From IMG/VR virus record IMGVR_UViG_3300030118_003244, positions 1-24,888 of that record: 24,888 nucleotides of DNA. The stretch is one strand, 5' to 3'. Positions 8,184 through 14,297 of this stretch are shown piece by piece (the stretch's first letter is position 1; each line of letters begins with the position of its first letter). Origin of the DNA: a virus. The translations under genes and the position numbers were made by a program. The notes below the pieces were generated by a model. The model was not told the DNA's origin and ran no database searches. It saw only the letters and a list, made by a program, of their open reading frames with translations.

Positions 8184-8423
8184 ATGAATTTTGTTTTAAA
8201 TTTAATTATGTGTTCTGCCGTATCAAATAGCTGTTTGCCGCCACATAGATACCCAGATTTATTTGTTGACGGTTATTCTTGCATGATAGCAGGTAATTAT
8301 GAATCAATCGCAAAATTAGAAGAAATAGGCTACGAAGACGTTAATAAAAATAAAATATTCATTAAGTTTTTATGTACGGAAGAAGTAGTAGTACCGCCAA
8401 AAAAACCAAAAATAATTAGTTAA
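8184..8423 (+). CDS. small secreted or lipoprotein-like protein
   Basis: This 79-residue protein has a hydrophobic N-terminus (FVLNLIMCSAVS), cysteines at 10, 17, 33 and 64, and a proline-rich C-terminus (VVVPPKKPK). Export by a signal peptide is likely, and an outer-membrane spanin-like role is possible but unproven. Proteins with this CLPPH arrangement occur in marine phages. It overlaps the next start (TAATG). Confidence 0.55.
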   Translation: MNFVLNLIMCSAVSNSCLPPHRYPDLFVDGYSCMIAGNYESIAKLEEIGYEDVNKNKIFIKFLCTEEVVVPPKKPKIIS

Positions 8424-8611
8424 TGTGGTGTGTGATATGGAAAAAAGACGATATTTATAGTATATTTACAAACCAAATTTTTGAATCTAATAAAAAAGCA
8501 TTAGAATTTAAAAACAAACAAACATCATTTAGAAAAAAACATGATGCAAAAGTAGTACCATACGATTATAAATATTTTAAAGGAGTAAAAGAACATGAAC
8601 TTGACAAATAA
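8423..8611 (+). CDS. small hypothetical protein
   Basis: This 62-residue protein starts MWCVIWKKDD and is rich in Lys, Phe and aromatic residues. No motif is recognised. It overlaps its upstream neighbour by one base and the endolysin gene by 17 bases. Its 3' end holds the AAAGGAG ribosome site for the endolysin, so the two are probably co-expressed. Confidence 0.55.
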   Translation: MWCVIWKKDDIYSIFTNQIFESNKKALEFKNKQTSFRKKHDAKVVPYDYKYFKGVKEHELDK

Positions 8612-9053
8612 TTTTTCTTTAAAAGAAATGACACAAAGCCAAACTGCTTTAAGAAACAATTTAGATAATACCCCTGACGAAAAACAAATAGAAAACCTAC
8701 AAAACCTATGCGAAAAAATACTTCAACCTTTAAGGGAACATTATAATTTACCTATAAAAGTTACTAGCGGATATAGAAGCGAAGAATTAGCAACCATGAT
8801 AGGCTCAAAGCCAACAAGTCAGCATTGTAAAGGCGAAGCGGTCGATTTTGAGATACCAGGTGTTGACAATAAAGAAGTTGCTACAAAAATAAAAAATGAA
8901 TTTACTTTTGATCAGCTAATTTTGGAGTACTATAATGATACCGATATTAACTCAGGTTGGATTCATGTAAGTTTAAAAAATACTACATTTGAAAATGATA
9001 ATAGGCAAATGGCATTAATCAAAGACGAACAAGGCTATAAAGAATGGCAATAG
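8595..9053 (+). CDS. M15-family peptidoglycan peptidase (endolysin)
   Basis: This 152-residue protein cleaves peptide cross-links of the cell wall. The Peptidase_M15 zinc site is visible: SQHCKGEAVDF gives H77 and D84, and WIHVS gives H124. The conserved VTSGYRS (about 56-62) precedes it. No signal peptide is present, so release probably depends on the neighbouring holin-type proteins. AAAGGAG nine bases upstream fixes the start. It ends the lysis region and overlaps the next gene by ten bases. Confidence 0.88.
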   Translation: MNLTNNFSLKEMTQSQTALRNNLDNTPDEKQIENLQNLCEKILQPLREHYNLPIKVTSGYRSEELATMIGSKPTSQHCKGEAVDFEIPGVDNKEVATKIKNEFTFDQLILEYYNDTDINSGWIHVSLKNTTFENDNRQMALIKDEQGYKEWQ

Positions 9054-9283
9054 ACAAGTCTAAAATGAAATGCAATAGCCCCAAAAGGCAAATATCTGGC
9101 GGCAAAAAATTTGTAGTAAAAGCATGTAAGAATGGTAAAGAAAAAATTATAAGATTTGGTGATGCAAATATGACTATTAAAAAGAACAATCCGGCTAGAA
9201 GACGAAGTTTTAGAGCCAGACATAGATGCGATACAGCAAATGATAAATTTTCTGCAAGATATTGGTCTTGCAAAAAATGGTAA
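9044..9283 (+). CDS. small basic marine-phage protein, possible DNA-binding
   Basis: This is a 79-residue, very basic protein with three cysteines. It has the pattern KEKIIRFGDANMTIKKN, then ARRRSFRARHRCD, then ARYWSCKKW at the C-terminus. This combination is common in marine phages as a short uncharacterised protein. High charge and abundance of such genes suggest nucleic-acid binding or packaging inside the head, which is inference. Its ATG overlaps the endolysin stop. Confidence 0.7.
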   Translation: MAIDKSKMKCNSPKRQISGGKKFVVKACKNGKEKIIRFGDANMTIKKNNPARRRSFRARHRCDTANDKFSARYWSCKKW

Positions 9284-9309
9284 ATAACAAACAACAATAG
9301 GAGAAAACT

Positions 9310-9399
9310 ATGCCAATGGGAAAAGGAACTTACGGTTCAAAAAAAGGTAGACCACCTAAAAAAAATAAAAAAAAAGATAAAAAGAAAAAGAGAAAATAA
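9310..9399 (+). CDS. 29-residue lysine-rich peptide
   Basis: An ATG with an AGGAG upstream opens a 29-residue peptide starting MPMGKGTYGSKKGRPPKK and ending in a Lys run. The N-terminal motif recurs in marine phages, and the GRP segment resembles an AT-hook core. The stop overlaps the next ATG (TAATG). It is probably a small DNA-binding or DNA-condensing peptide. Confidence 0.6.
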   Translation: MPMGKGTYGSKKGRPPKKNKKKDKKKKRK

Positions 9400-9494
9400 T
9401 GTTGACGTCTAAACAAAAAACACTTCCGCCTGCATTAAAAAAAAAAATTATTGCGGCGAAGATGAAAAAGAAAAAAAATAAAAAGAAAAAGTAA
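9399..9494 (+). CDS. 31-residue lysine-rich peptide
   Basis: The peptide starts MLTSKQKTLPPALKKKIIAA and ends with a run of ten residues that are all Lys except one Asn. It is linked to both neighbours by TAATG junctions, which is good evidence of co-translation. Several A-runs of seven or more bases make slippage possible. Function unknown, likely the same role as its basic neighbours. Confidence 0.55.
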   Translation: MLTSKQKTLPPALKKKIIAAKMKKKKNKKKK

Positions 9495-9640
9495 TGGCCA
9501 AACTATGTGCTAGAGGCAAAGCTGCCGCAAAACGTAAATTTAAGGTGTACCCATCAGCGTATGCTAATATGTACGCTAGTGGCGTTTGTTCCGGCAAAAT
9601 TACACCTGGCGGTAAGAAGAAAAAGAAGAAAAAAAGGTAA
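9494..9640 (+). CDS. 48-residue basic protein with VYPSAYAN motif
   Basis: The peptide begins MAKLCARGKAAAKRKFK, then VYPSAYANMYASGVCSGK, and ends in a Lys/Arg run. The VYPSAYAN...CxG arrangement is a recurrent short domain of marine phage proteins with unknown function. Two cysteines (C5, C32) could bind metal or cross-link. TAATG junctions lie on both sides. Confidence 0.65.
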   Translation: MAKLCARGKAAAKRKFKVYPSAYANMYASGVCSGKITPGGKKKKKKKR

Positions 9641-9888
9641 TGGCTAAAAAGGGACTAAGAAGCTGGGTTTCCGAAAAATGGGTGGATATAGCTAACAAAA
9701 GATCAGACGGTAGCTTTCCACCTTGCGGAAGAAGTAAAGGGGAAAAAAGACGAAACTATCCTAAATGCGTTCCCCTAGCTAAAGCAAGATCAATGTCTCC
9801 TTCTCAAAGAAGATCCGCAGTATCAAGAAAACAATCTGCCGAACGTAAAGCAAGAAAAGGCAAGAAACCGAATTATGCAAGAACATAA
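9640..9888 (+). CDS. 82-residue basic protein of marine phages
   Basis: The sequence KGLRSWVSEKWVDIANKRSDG, then FPPCGRSKGEKRRNYPKCVPLAKA, then SPSQRRSAVSRKQ, resembles a family of short basic phage proteins. Two cysteines (C29, C43) flank a basic loop. Nearly a third of residues are Lys or Arg. It closes the TAATG-linked chain of basic genes. A virion-DNA role is possible but inferred. Confidence 0.7.
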   Translation: MAKKGLRSWVSEKWVDIANKRSDGSFPPCGRSKGEKRRNYPKCVPLAKARSMSPSQRRSAVSRKQSAERKARKGKKPNYART

Positions 9889-9929
9889 ACAAGTTAGGCG
9901 TAGCTTTCGTTGTAAAGCTGGGATAGTAG

Positions 9930-10103
9930 GTGGGTAAAAAAAAGAAGATACAACAAATAGTTGATGTAGGAAAATGCAGATATTGTAAAAAAAATATTGT
10001 TAATACTGATTCTTTTGTATCTTTTTATAAAAGCGGACATGCACATTATAACTGCATGAAAGAAGATGATGAAAAGAAAGAAAAAAATAATTTTGATTGG
10101 TAA
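9930..10103 (+). CDS. small zinc-finger protein, GTG start
   Basis: The frame opens with GTG directly after a TAG and encodes 57 residues. C16-x2-C19 (KCRYCK) and H39-x2-C42 (AHYNC) make a C2HC zinc-binding site, as in small phage zinc proteins. The C-terminus is acidic and basic. No ATG start is available. It ends at 10103, and the minus-strand exonuclease ends at 10104, so the two convergent genes have no gap and no separate terminator. Confidence 0.55.
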   Translation: MGKKKKIQQIVDVGKCRYCKKNIVNTDSFVSFYKSGHAHYNCMKEDDEKKEKNNFDW

Positions 10104-10748
10104 TTAAGATTTCCAAAAATTCATAGCGTTAATCAAGTAATCAGGGTCTAGTTCACTCTTCCATTTAAAATTTTCAAAATCCGGTTGAATGTAATCTTTG
10201 ATTACTTTAGCTTCATTACTTATAGATAATAAATTTTGCCTTACCTTACACCTTTGAATAAAGTTTGGTAGCCTAGACATAATACTTTCCGGCTTTAAAT
10301 ATTCGTAATTATCGGCATGAAAAACTTTAAAACTTTCTTCATTTATATAACAAATATAAATTGGTAATCCGGTAGCGTAATGGTAAAAATCCGTTTGCAA
10401 TAAATGGTCGCTTGTTGGTGCATCAGGAAGTTTAGAAGTAAGCCATGATCTAGTACCGTCTTTCTTTACCCTACCTCTTTTAGGAAACTTACATTTATCC
10501 TCTATAATCATTTTACCTTTTAAATCGGCGTAGCCATGAACCGGAATTTCAATACCGTCAAATACTTTAAAGGTTTCTATTTCCGGCTTACATTCTTCAA
10601 AGTTAGGTATAGTTTTGTGTGCTTCATGTCCGTTAATAATCATTCTTTCAACAATTTCGCAAAAATGATTATAAGCGTCTAGTTCTATTGGATCAGGTAT
10701 TAAGGCTTTTAGCTTATCATTAACCGGTACAAAATTACTGTTGGACAT
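10104..10748 (-). CDS. RecB-like PD-(D/E)XK exonuclease, catalytic part
   Basis: This is a 214-residue protein. GYADLKG (D75), IIEDK (E83-x-K85) and LLQTDFYHYATG (Q118-x3-Y122) are the D, ExK and QxxxY motifs of RecB/lambda-exonuclease-type nucleases. The C-terminal half (YLKPES, then RCKVRQNLL) matches phage exonucleases of about 300 residues that start with LSPSQLTKP. That N-terminal part is missing here but is encoded by the separate gene near 13600. It probably resects DNA ends for annealing by the protein at 12652. It overlaps the XRE gene by 14 bases. GGAAG upstream gives its own weak ribosome site. Confidence 0.75.
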   Translation of the reverse strand: MSNSNFVPVNDKLKALIPDPIELDAYNHFCEIVERMIINGHEAHKTIPNFEECKPEIETFKVFDGIEIPVHGYADLKGKMIIEDKCKFPKRGRVKKDGTRSWLTSKLPDAPTSDHLLQTDFYHYATGLPIYICYINEESFKVFHADNYEYLKPESIMSRLPNFIQRCKVRQNLLSISNEAKVIKDYIQPDFENFKWKSELDPDYLINAMNFWKS

Positions 10749-11079
10749 TTTTAACTTCCCATTCCGGCTTTAGTATTAATGGTTCTTCTAATTGTGGTAT
10801 AAAAAAAGACAATGGTTTTTTTAAATATCTAGCTACAGAAACTAATTTATCTAGAGGTATTTTATTTTGTGCTTTTTCGTATTTTTGAATTTGCTGGAAT
10901 GTAATCCCTATTGCTTTACCTAGTTCCGTTTGGGTTACAAATTTACATGGTATTTTTCTAGTAGGATTCATTGGGTAAATATTTCGGCTAACATTAGTTC
11001 TAGCTTCTAATATTTTTTTTCCAATGTGTTTATAAAGTTCTAAATCGTCTTCTACGGTATGTTTTCTATGATTGTTCAT
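10735..11079 (-). CDS. XRE-family transcriptional regulator
   Basis: This 114-residue protein has a Cro/C1-type helix-turn-helix at about 49-79 (TQTELGKAIGITFQQIQKYE) followed by LDKLVSVARYLKKPLSFF, a pattern typical of alphaproteobacterial XRE proteins. GAAAGGAAAC before the ATG sets the start. A perfect 10-bp inverted repeat lies 58 bases upstream and may be its operator. It could be a repressor controlling early genes. No integrase is in view, so lysogeny cannot be claimed. Confidence 0.8.
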   Translation of the reverse strand: MNNHRKHTVEDDLELYKHIGKKILEARTNVSRNIYPMNPTRKIPCKFVTQTELGKAIGITFQQIQKYEKAQNKIPLDKLVSVARYLKKPLSFFIPQLEEPLILKPEWEVKNVQQ

Positions 11080-11136
11080 GTTTCCTTTCTTTTAAGAGAT
11101 AAATTCCCTACACCCTAAATTCAACTTTCAATTTGT

Positions 11137-11161
11137 ATAGTATTTTAAGTAAAAATACTAT
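11137..11161. promoter_or_regulatory. perfect 10-bp inverted repeat, candidate XRE operator
   Basis: Arms ATAGTATTTT (11137-11146) and AAAATACTAT (11152-11161) are exact complements around AAGTA. The repeat lies upstream of the XRE gene (start 11079) and covers the stop of the 34-residue gene at 11145. No T-run follows on the minus strand, so a terminator is unlikely. The core AGTATT-N9-AATACT recurs with the same spacing at 19672-19692. Confidence 0.5.
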
Positions 11162-11249
11162 CTTGTTTTTGTTCCATATCAGCAATCTTTTCATGCAAGA
11201 CAGGTAATTTTTCTTGGTACTTACGAATCATTCTTTTATGCTTATTCAT
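11145..11249 (-). CDS. 34-residue basic peptide
   Basis: The ATG overlaps the stop of the upstream gene (ATGAATAA, eight bases). The peptide begins MNKHKRMIRKYQEK and looks like one amphipathic helix with a short polar tail. Nothing is recognised. The tight coupling and the lack of any other gene here favour expression. Confidence 0.45.
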   Translation of the reverse strand: MNKHKRMIRKYQEKLPVLHEKIADMEQKQDSIFT

Positions 11250-11502
11250 TAGAAGCACCCATCTGTCTTTCTTTGCTTTCAGATCCCTGATTTGTTTGGG
11301 ATTTATCGTCATCATTATCCTTACTGACTATTTTTATATTTGCCCCAAGAAAACGCTTGTCAGTAATATTTATTATAGCGTCATCTTTAGGTGTTTTTTG
11401 TTGATATGCTTTTTCCGTAGCTTCTTCTACGGTTTTGCCAACAAAAAATTCTTTAAAATTAACAACTAATTCTTGTAAACTGTTTTTTTCTACTTTAGCC
11501 AT
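11242..11502 (-). CDS. hypothetical protein of the early minus-strand operon
   Basis: This 86-residue protein has an ordered-looking first 60 residues (LVVNFKEFFVGKTVEEATEK, then ITDKRFLGANIKIV) and a polar Asp/Ser/Gln-rich tail. It overlaps both neighbours by eight bases. Function unknown. Confidence 0.6.
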   Translation of the reverse strand: MAKVEKNSLQELVVNFKEFFVGKTVEEATEKAYQQKTPKDDAIINITDKRFLGANIKIVSKDNDDDKSQTNQGSESKERQMGASNE

Positions 11503-11725
11503 TTAATTCTATGTTTCGTCTATATCCTTTTAAACGCTTTATTTCTTTTCTTTGTTCTAACTTATTAATTAATACCGTTACCGAATTTTTACTTTTAAAT
11601 TCTAATGCATCAGCCATTTCTTGATAAGTTGGATAATACTTGTTCTTTTTGACATATTTTTTAATAAAATTCAATAGTTTCATCATTAAAGGAGTCATTG
11701 GAACTTTTATTGTATCATTAGCCAT
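11495..11725 (-). CDS. LexA-like winged-helix DNA-binding protein
   Basis: This 76-residue protein consists of the LexA N-terminal type winged helix only: TPLMMKLLNFIKKYVKKN, then YPTYQEMADAL, then SKNSVTVLINKLEQR and the wing. The LexA autocleavage domain is absent, so it cannot self-cleave. It is probably a small transcription regulator of the phage. It overlaps both neighbours by eight bases. Confidence 0.7.
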   Translation of the reverse strand: MANDTIKVPMTPLMMKLLNFIKKYVKKNKYYPTYQEMADALEFKSKNSVTVLINKLEQRKEIKRLKGYRRNIELNG

Positions 11726-12023
11726 CTTTTTCTTCCATTTTAAGATTTCTATTTAATTCGTTATACCCATTGATGTCATCATAGGTATCTTTTTTATATT
11801 TTTTATTAGTTATTGAACGCCATAATTTAACAATAGTCATGCAAACGCCGAAGATATTGTTGGGACAACGAACTTGATAACCATTAAAAGCCGAAAGAAT
11901 ATTTTCTAACATGCCTTTAAAAACATAGCTTGTAGAACTAAAACTTCCGTATTGTTCTTGTTTTTCTTTCAAAAGTTTTTCAAGTTCTTTTGATATTTGA
12001 TTTATATTTTTAATATTACTCAT
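11718..12023 (-). CDS. DUF6378-like small protein
   Basis: This is a 101-residue helical protein with the pattern EKQEQYGSF, a middle helix, CMTIVKLWRSI and a final DTYDDINGYNEL. It resembles the phage domain DUF6378 (YG near the start, K-x-x-R in the middle, D-x-x-D-x-x-x-Y at the end). That family is uncharacterised, and its shape recalls all-alpha nucleotide pyrophosphohydrolases, but this is only a hint. It overlaps its neighbours by eight bases. Confidence 0.55.
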   Translation of the reverse strand: MSNIKNINQISKELEKLLKEKQEQYGSFSSTSYVFKGMLENILSAFNGYQVRCPNNIFGVCMTIVKLWRSITNKKYKKDTYDDINGYNELNRNLKMEEKDG

Positions 12024-12291
12024 GTCCTAAATCATAATTAAGTTGTTCTTCATATCCCCAATAATAATTACCATTAATATCTTTACAATAATGACCGAAC
12101 ACATGATATTTTTTGTAAGTAACATAGGTTAAAGGTTCATAAAGTTTATGGTTTTTATTATCTACAAATTTAACATTACTATAAAATGCTTCTTCACAAG
12201 TTATAGGCCTTAATGTAAATCCAATAGGTATTTTAATTGCAGCATAACTATCGCCAACAATTACCAATAAATACAAAAAGAATATTTTCAC
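12016..12291 (-). CDS. small secreted protein, GTG start
   Basis: This 91-residue protein has a signal peptide (MKIFFLYLLVIVGDSYA, with a likely cleavage after SYA). The mature part holds two cysteines and many aromatic residues (YWGYEEQLNYD). The GTG start overlaps the previous TAG by one base and has no ribosome site, so it probably depends on translational coupling. An exported protein in an early operon may act on the envelope, for instance in exclusion, but this is speculation. Confidence 0.55.
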   Translation of the reverse strand: MKIFFLYLLVIVGDSYAAIKIPIGFTLRPITCEEAFYSNVKFVDNKNHKLYEPLTYVTYKKYHVFGHYCKDINGNYYWGYEEQLNYDLGHE

Positions 12292-12671
12292 TAAAAGTCA
12301 AAATCATTATCGTTTTGTTTTGGTTGTTGTTGTGGTTTATCTTGGGGGTCATTTTGATAACCGGATATATTAGGTTTTTCCGATTTATCATTTAACCAAC
12401 CAATTAAACTTTTTTGATTAGGGGCAACTTCCGGTGCATGTAAATTTCCGGTAAATTTATTATCATCGCCTTTAAATAATACACCTACTTGTGCAAATAT
12501 TCTTATAAATTTAGTTCCCTTTTGCGAAGTACCTTTTGAACCTAGTATAGTTCCTTTTTCGCCATTCGCTAATTTTGTATTACCGGAAAAATCTATTTTT
12601 ACCGCTTTAGGGTTATTAGCGTCATAAGGAAATAACACCCAGTCTTTTTGCTTACCAACCTGATTTGACAT
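12291..12671 (-). CDS. SSB-like protein with acidic C-terminal tip
   Basis: The ATG at 12671 follows GGAGG by five bases. A longer frame opening at 12683 would merely translate that ribosome site. The 126-residue product has a beta-rich N-terminal domain (to about 100), a Gln/Pro-rich linker (QDKPQQQPKQ) and a tip NDNDFDF. A flexible linker with an acidic, Phe-ending tip is the hallmark of single-stranded DNA-binding proteins, which use it to recruit partners. No OB-fold motif is provable by eye. It lies next to the annealing-type protein. Confidence 0.5.
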   Translation of the reverse strand: MSNQVGKQKDWVLFPYDANNPKAVKIDFSGNTKLANGEKGTILGSKGTSQKGTKFIRIFAQVGVLFKGDDNKFTGNLHAPEVAPNQKSLIGWLNDKSEKPNISGYQNDPQDKPQQQPKQNDNDFDF

Positions 12672-13239
12672 TTTGTCCTCCATTTTGTTTGATTGATTCT
12701 TCTTTCTTTTTAAACAATACTTCTATTTCTTCCTGTCTTGTTTTAAATTTAGAATATAAAGAATTTAGTTTGGTTTGTGTTTTTTGTTCGTCTATTTGTT
12801 TTTCTAAATTATCGCTACTACCTTGTTTTTGATTTAACAACGCATTAGCTAATTCTTCCGCCGAAGCAAATTCCGTACCATGCAGACCAAAACTTGCCAA
12901 GCATCTACCTAAACTTGAAGTAAAAGCATTTTCTAAAGCCGAAGTTTTGTTTATAAAAGTGGCGTTCCTTTTTTCTTCTGCATGTCCGGTACTAAAAGGA
13001 GTATCGCCAATATACAAAGTTGTTTTAGTAATAACTTTATTATCGTCTTGGTAAATTAATTGTTCGTCAATTTTAGATTCCGGAAAAAATTTTAATAAAT
13101 GATTATGTCTTTTTGCAACGGTTAAATATTCTTTACCTTTAAAATCCATTCCTTTTACACTTGTGGCCAATTTATCTATACATTCCTTTCTTCTGTCTTT
13201 AAATGAGCCTTTACTTTTTTCTTCCGTCTTTTGTGTCAT
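12652..13239 (-). CDS. phage single-strand annealing-type recombination protein
   Basis: This is a 195-residue protein. The start at 13239 follows GAAAGGAAAC, the same ribosome site as the XRE gene. The fold-typical motifs are FKGKEYLTVAKRHN, then YIGDTPFSTGHAEE, then NKTSALENAFTSSLGRCLAS, then EFASAEELANAL. These match phage proteins of the Rad52/Erf-like annealing group, in which a TSAxGRxLA helix and ASAEE follow a beta sheet. A coiled, Lys-rich tail follows. With the exonuclease and SSB-like protein it forms a Red-like recombination set. The exact subfamily is uncertain. Confidence 0.6.
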   Translation of the reverse strand: MTQKTEEKSKGSFKDRRKECIDKLATSVKGMDFKGKEYLTVAKRHNHLLKFFPESKIDEQLIYQDDNKVITKTTLYIGDTPFSTGHAEEKRNATFINKTSALENAFTSSLGRCLASFGLHGTEFASAEELANALLNQKQGSSDNLEKQIDEQKTQTKLNSLYSKFKTRQEEIEVLFKKKEESIKQNGGQNVKSGW

Positions 13240-13462
13240 GTTTCCTTTCATTTTGATTTTTTTGATCTATTTCTTTTAATGCTTTTGCATGAATGTAACT
13301 TTGATTTTTTGCAACTTCTTTTTCTTTTTTTTCGTATTTATCTAATTTCTTTCTTAGTTCGGTAATTTCTTCGTCCCTTTGTCTTAATAAACTATCTTGT
13401 TTCTTTTGTTGCTTTTGGTAGTTTCTATTTTCGGTTTGTAACTTAGCTATCTCTTTTAGCAT
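13211..13462 (-). CDS. small coiled-coil protein
   Basis: These 83 residues are nearly all heptad-like and charged (ITELRKKLDKYEKKEKEVAK). AAAGGA upstream gives a good start. It overlaps the upstream gene by 20 bases. No family is recognised. It may be an adaptor between recombination proteins. Confidence 0.6.
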   Translation of the reverse strand: MLKEIAKLQTENRNYQKQQKKQDSLLRQRDEEITELRKKLDKYEKKEKEVAKNQSYIHAKALKEIDQKNQNERKHDTKDGRKK

Positions 13463-13694
13463 CTTTTTTTCCTTTCATAACTTCGCTTATAGATAACTTA
13501 TGAACTATCATGTCTTGCATAGCCCTACCTACAATACCACCAAAAATCATTCGCATATTAGGGGGTCGCTTTTTCCTATCTTTTTCGTCAAGAACGCAAT
13601 AGTCGTTAAACCATTGGTCTATCGGTTTAGTTAATTGAGAGGGAGAAAGATGATCTGCCGAAAAGCAACCCCCATCTTTCTTATGCAGCCACAT
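13443..13694 (-). CDS. N-terminal part of a RecB-like phage exonuclease, separate gene
   Basis: These 83 residues from ATG 13694 (after AGGTAAA) hold DHLSPSQLTKPIDQWFNDY, then RMIFGGIVGRAMQDMIV. An upstream ATG at 13757 would add 21 hydrophobic residues. LSPSQL, W...Y and a G-x-x-x-x-x-x-x-Q helix normally begin phage PD-(D/E)XK exonucleases. All catalytic motifs are absent here and occur in the protein at 10104-10748. It heads the minus-strand operon. Its last codons double as the ribosome site of the next gene. Confidence 0.6.
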   Translation of the reverse strand: MWLHKKDGGCFSADHLSPSQLTKPIDQWFNDYCVLDEKDRKKRPPNMRMIFGGIVGRAMQDMIVHKLSISEVMKGKKDAKRDS

Positions 13695-13757
13695 TTTACC
13701 TATTTTTATAAGCATTGATTCGGACACTAATACAAATATTGTAAAAAAACAATACAT

Positions 13758-13798
13758 TATTTAATTGATTTATACATTAATTTTTATAAATCTAGGTT
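13758..13798. promoter_or_regulatory. divergent promoter region
   Basis: This 41-base, almost pure AT gap separates the leftward recombination operon from the rightward gene at 13799. A TATAAA at 13785-13790 lies eight bases before the plus-strand ATG, which would give a leaderless mRNA. On the other strand TATAAA (13774-13769) lies 11 bases before ATG 13757. No convincing -35 boxes are seen. Confidence 0.35.
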
Positions 13799-14098
13799 AT
13801 GGACTTGCGATTCATTAATTATAAAAAAAAACGAATCAAAGTTAGTTGGGAAAATTGCGGAGACTGTCATGCAATATTTTACCCTAGTACACTTGAACTT
13901 CGAATCAATCCTAAATTATCAAAACAAATGTTGGCTAAAACTTTATTCCATGAACTTTGGCATATCATTTGTTGGGTAAATAAAATTAACATTAATAAGA
14001 TTGGCGAAGAAAAAACAGCGTTATTAGCAGAAGAATTTATTCCAATATTAAAAAGGAATAACAAGCTAAAGAAACTAATTAATGAATATTTACGGTGA
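13799..14098 (+). CDS. HEXXH metallopeptidase-like protein
   Basis: This is a 99-residue protein. LFHELWHIICW gives the zinc-binding H51-E52-x-x-H55, and a following helix with GEEKTALLAEEF can supply the third ligand (E70/E71), as in IrrE/ImmA-type gluzincins. It has no DNA-binding or membrane domain. ImmA-type enzymes cleave phage or mobile-element repressors. The XRE and LexA-like regulators here are possible targets, but no link is proven. The start probably lacks a leader. Confidence 0.65.
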   Translation: MDLRFINYKKKRIKVSWENCGDCHAIFYPSTLELRINPKLSKQMLAKTLFHELWHIICWVNKININKIGEEKTALLAEEFIPILKRNNKLKKLINEYLR

Positions 14099-14099
14099 T

Positions 14100-14297
14100 A
14101 TGAGGATTTGCGTAAAATGTAAGAACCATGCAGACGTAGTTGAAAATGGTAAAGACTATTGCGCTGAATGTTGGTGGGATAGTTTTTCAAATACCGGCGT
14201 TAAATTAGAAGACTACCACAAACAAGAAGACAAAACAAAGGAGCAAGATAATGATTTTAAAAGAAAAACCGATATTAAAAGATTCGAAGAAGTATAA
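14100..14297 (+). CDS. zinc-ribbon small protein
   Basis: The first half carries two CxxC knuckles (RICVKC and YCAEC), a classic four-Cys zinc ribbon, and the second half is charged and disordered. ATG 14100 follows the upstream stop. An in-frame ATG at 14082 would add six residues and overlap that gene. Its 3' end overlaps the methyltransferase gene by 47 bases and contains that gene's AAGGAG. Function unknown. Confidence 0.6.
   Translation: MRICVKCKNHADVVENGKDYCAECWWDSFSNTGVKLEDYHKQEDKTKEQDNDFKRKTDIKRFEEV

Noticed and set aside
9875-9937. 20-residue reading frame starting MQEHKQVRRSF between two basic genes
   Set aside because: It is very short, has no ribosome site, starts inside the preceding gene and ends inside the next. 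It may be a remnant of a basic gene, but this cannot be supported.
10104-11079. Temperate-phage immunity region
   Set aside because: An XRE regulator alone does not show lysogeny. No integrase, attachment site or Cro-like divergent partner is visible in the window.
13443-13694. Split intein joining the two exonuclease parts
   Set aside because: Neither part shows intein splice-junction residues or domains. The ends are simple charged tails, so protein splicing is not supported.
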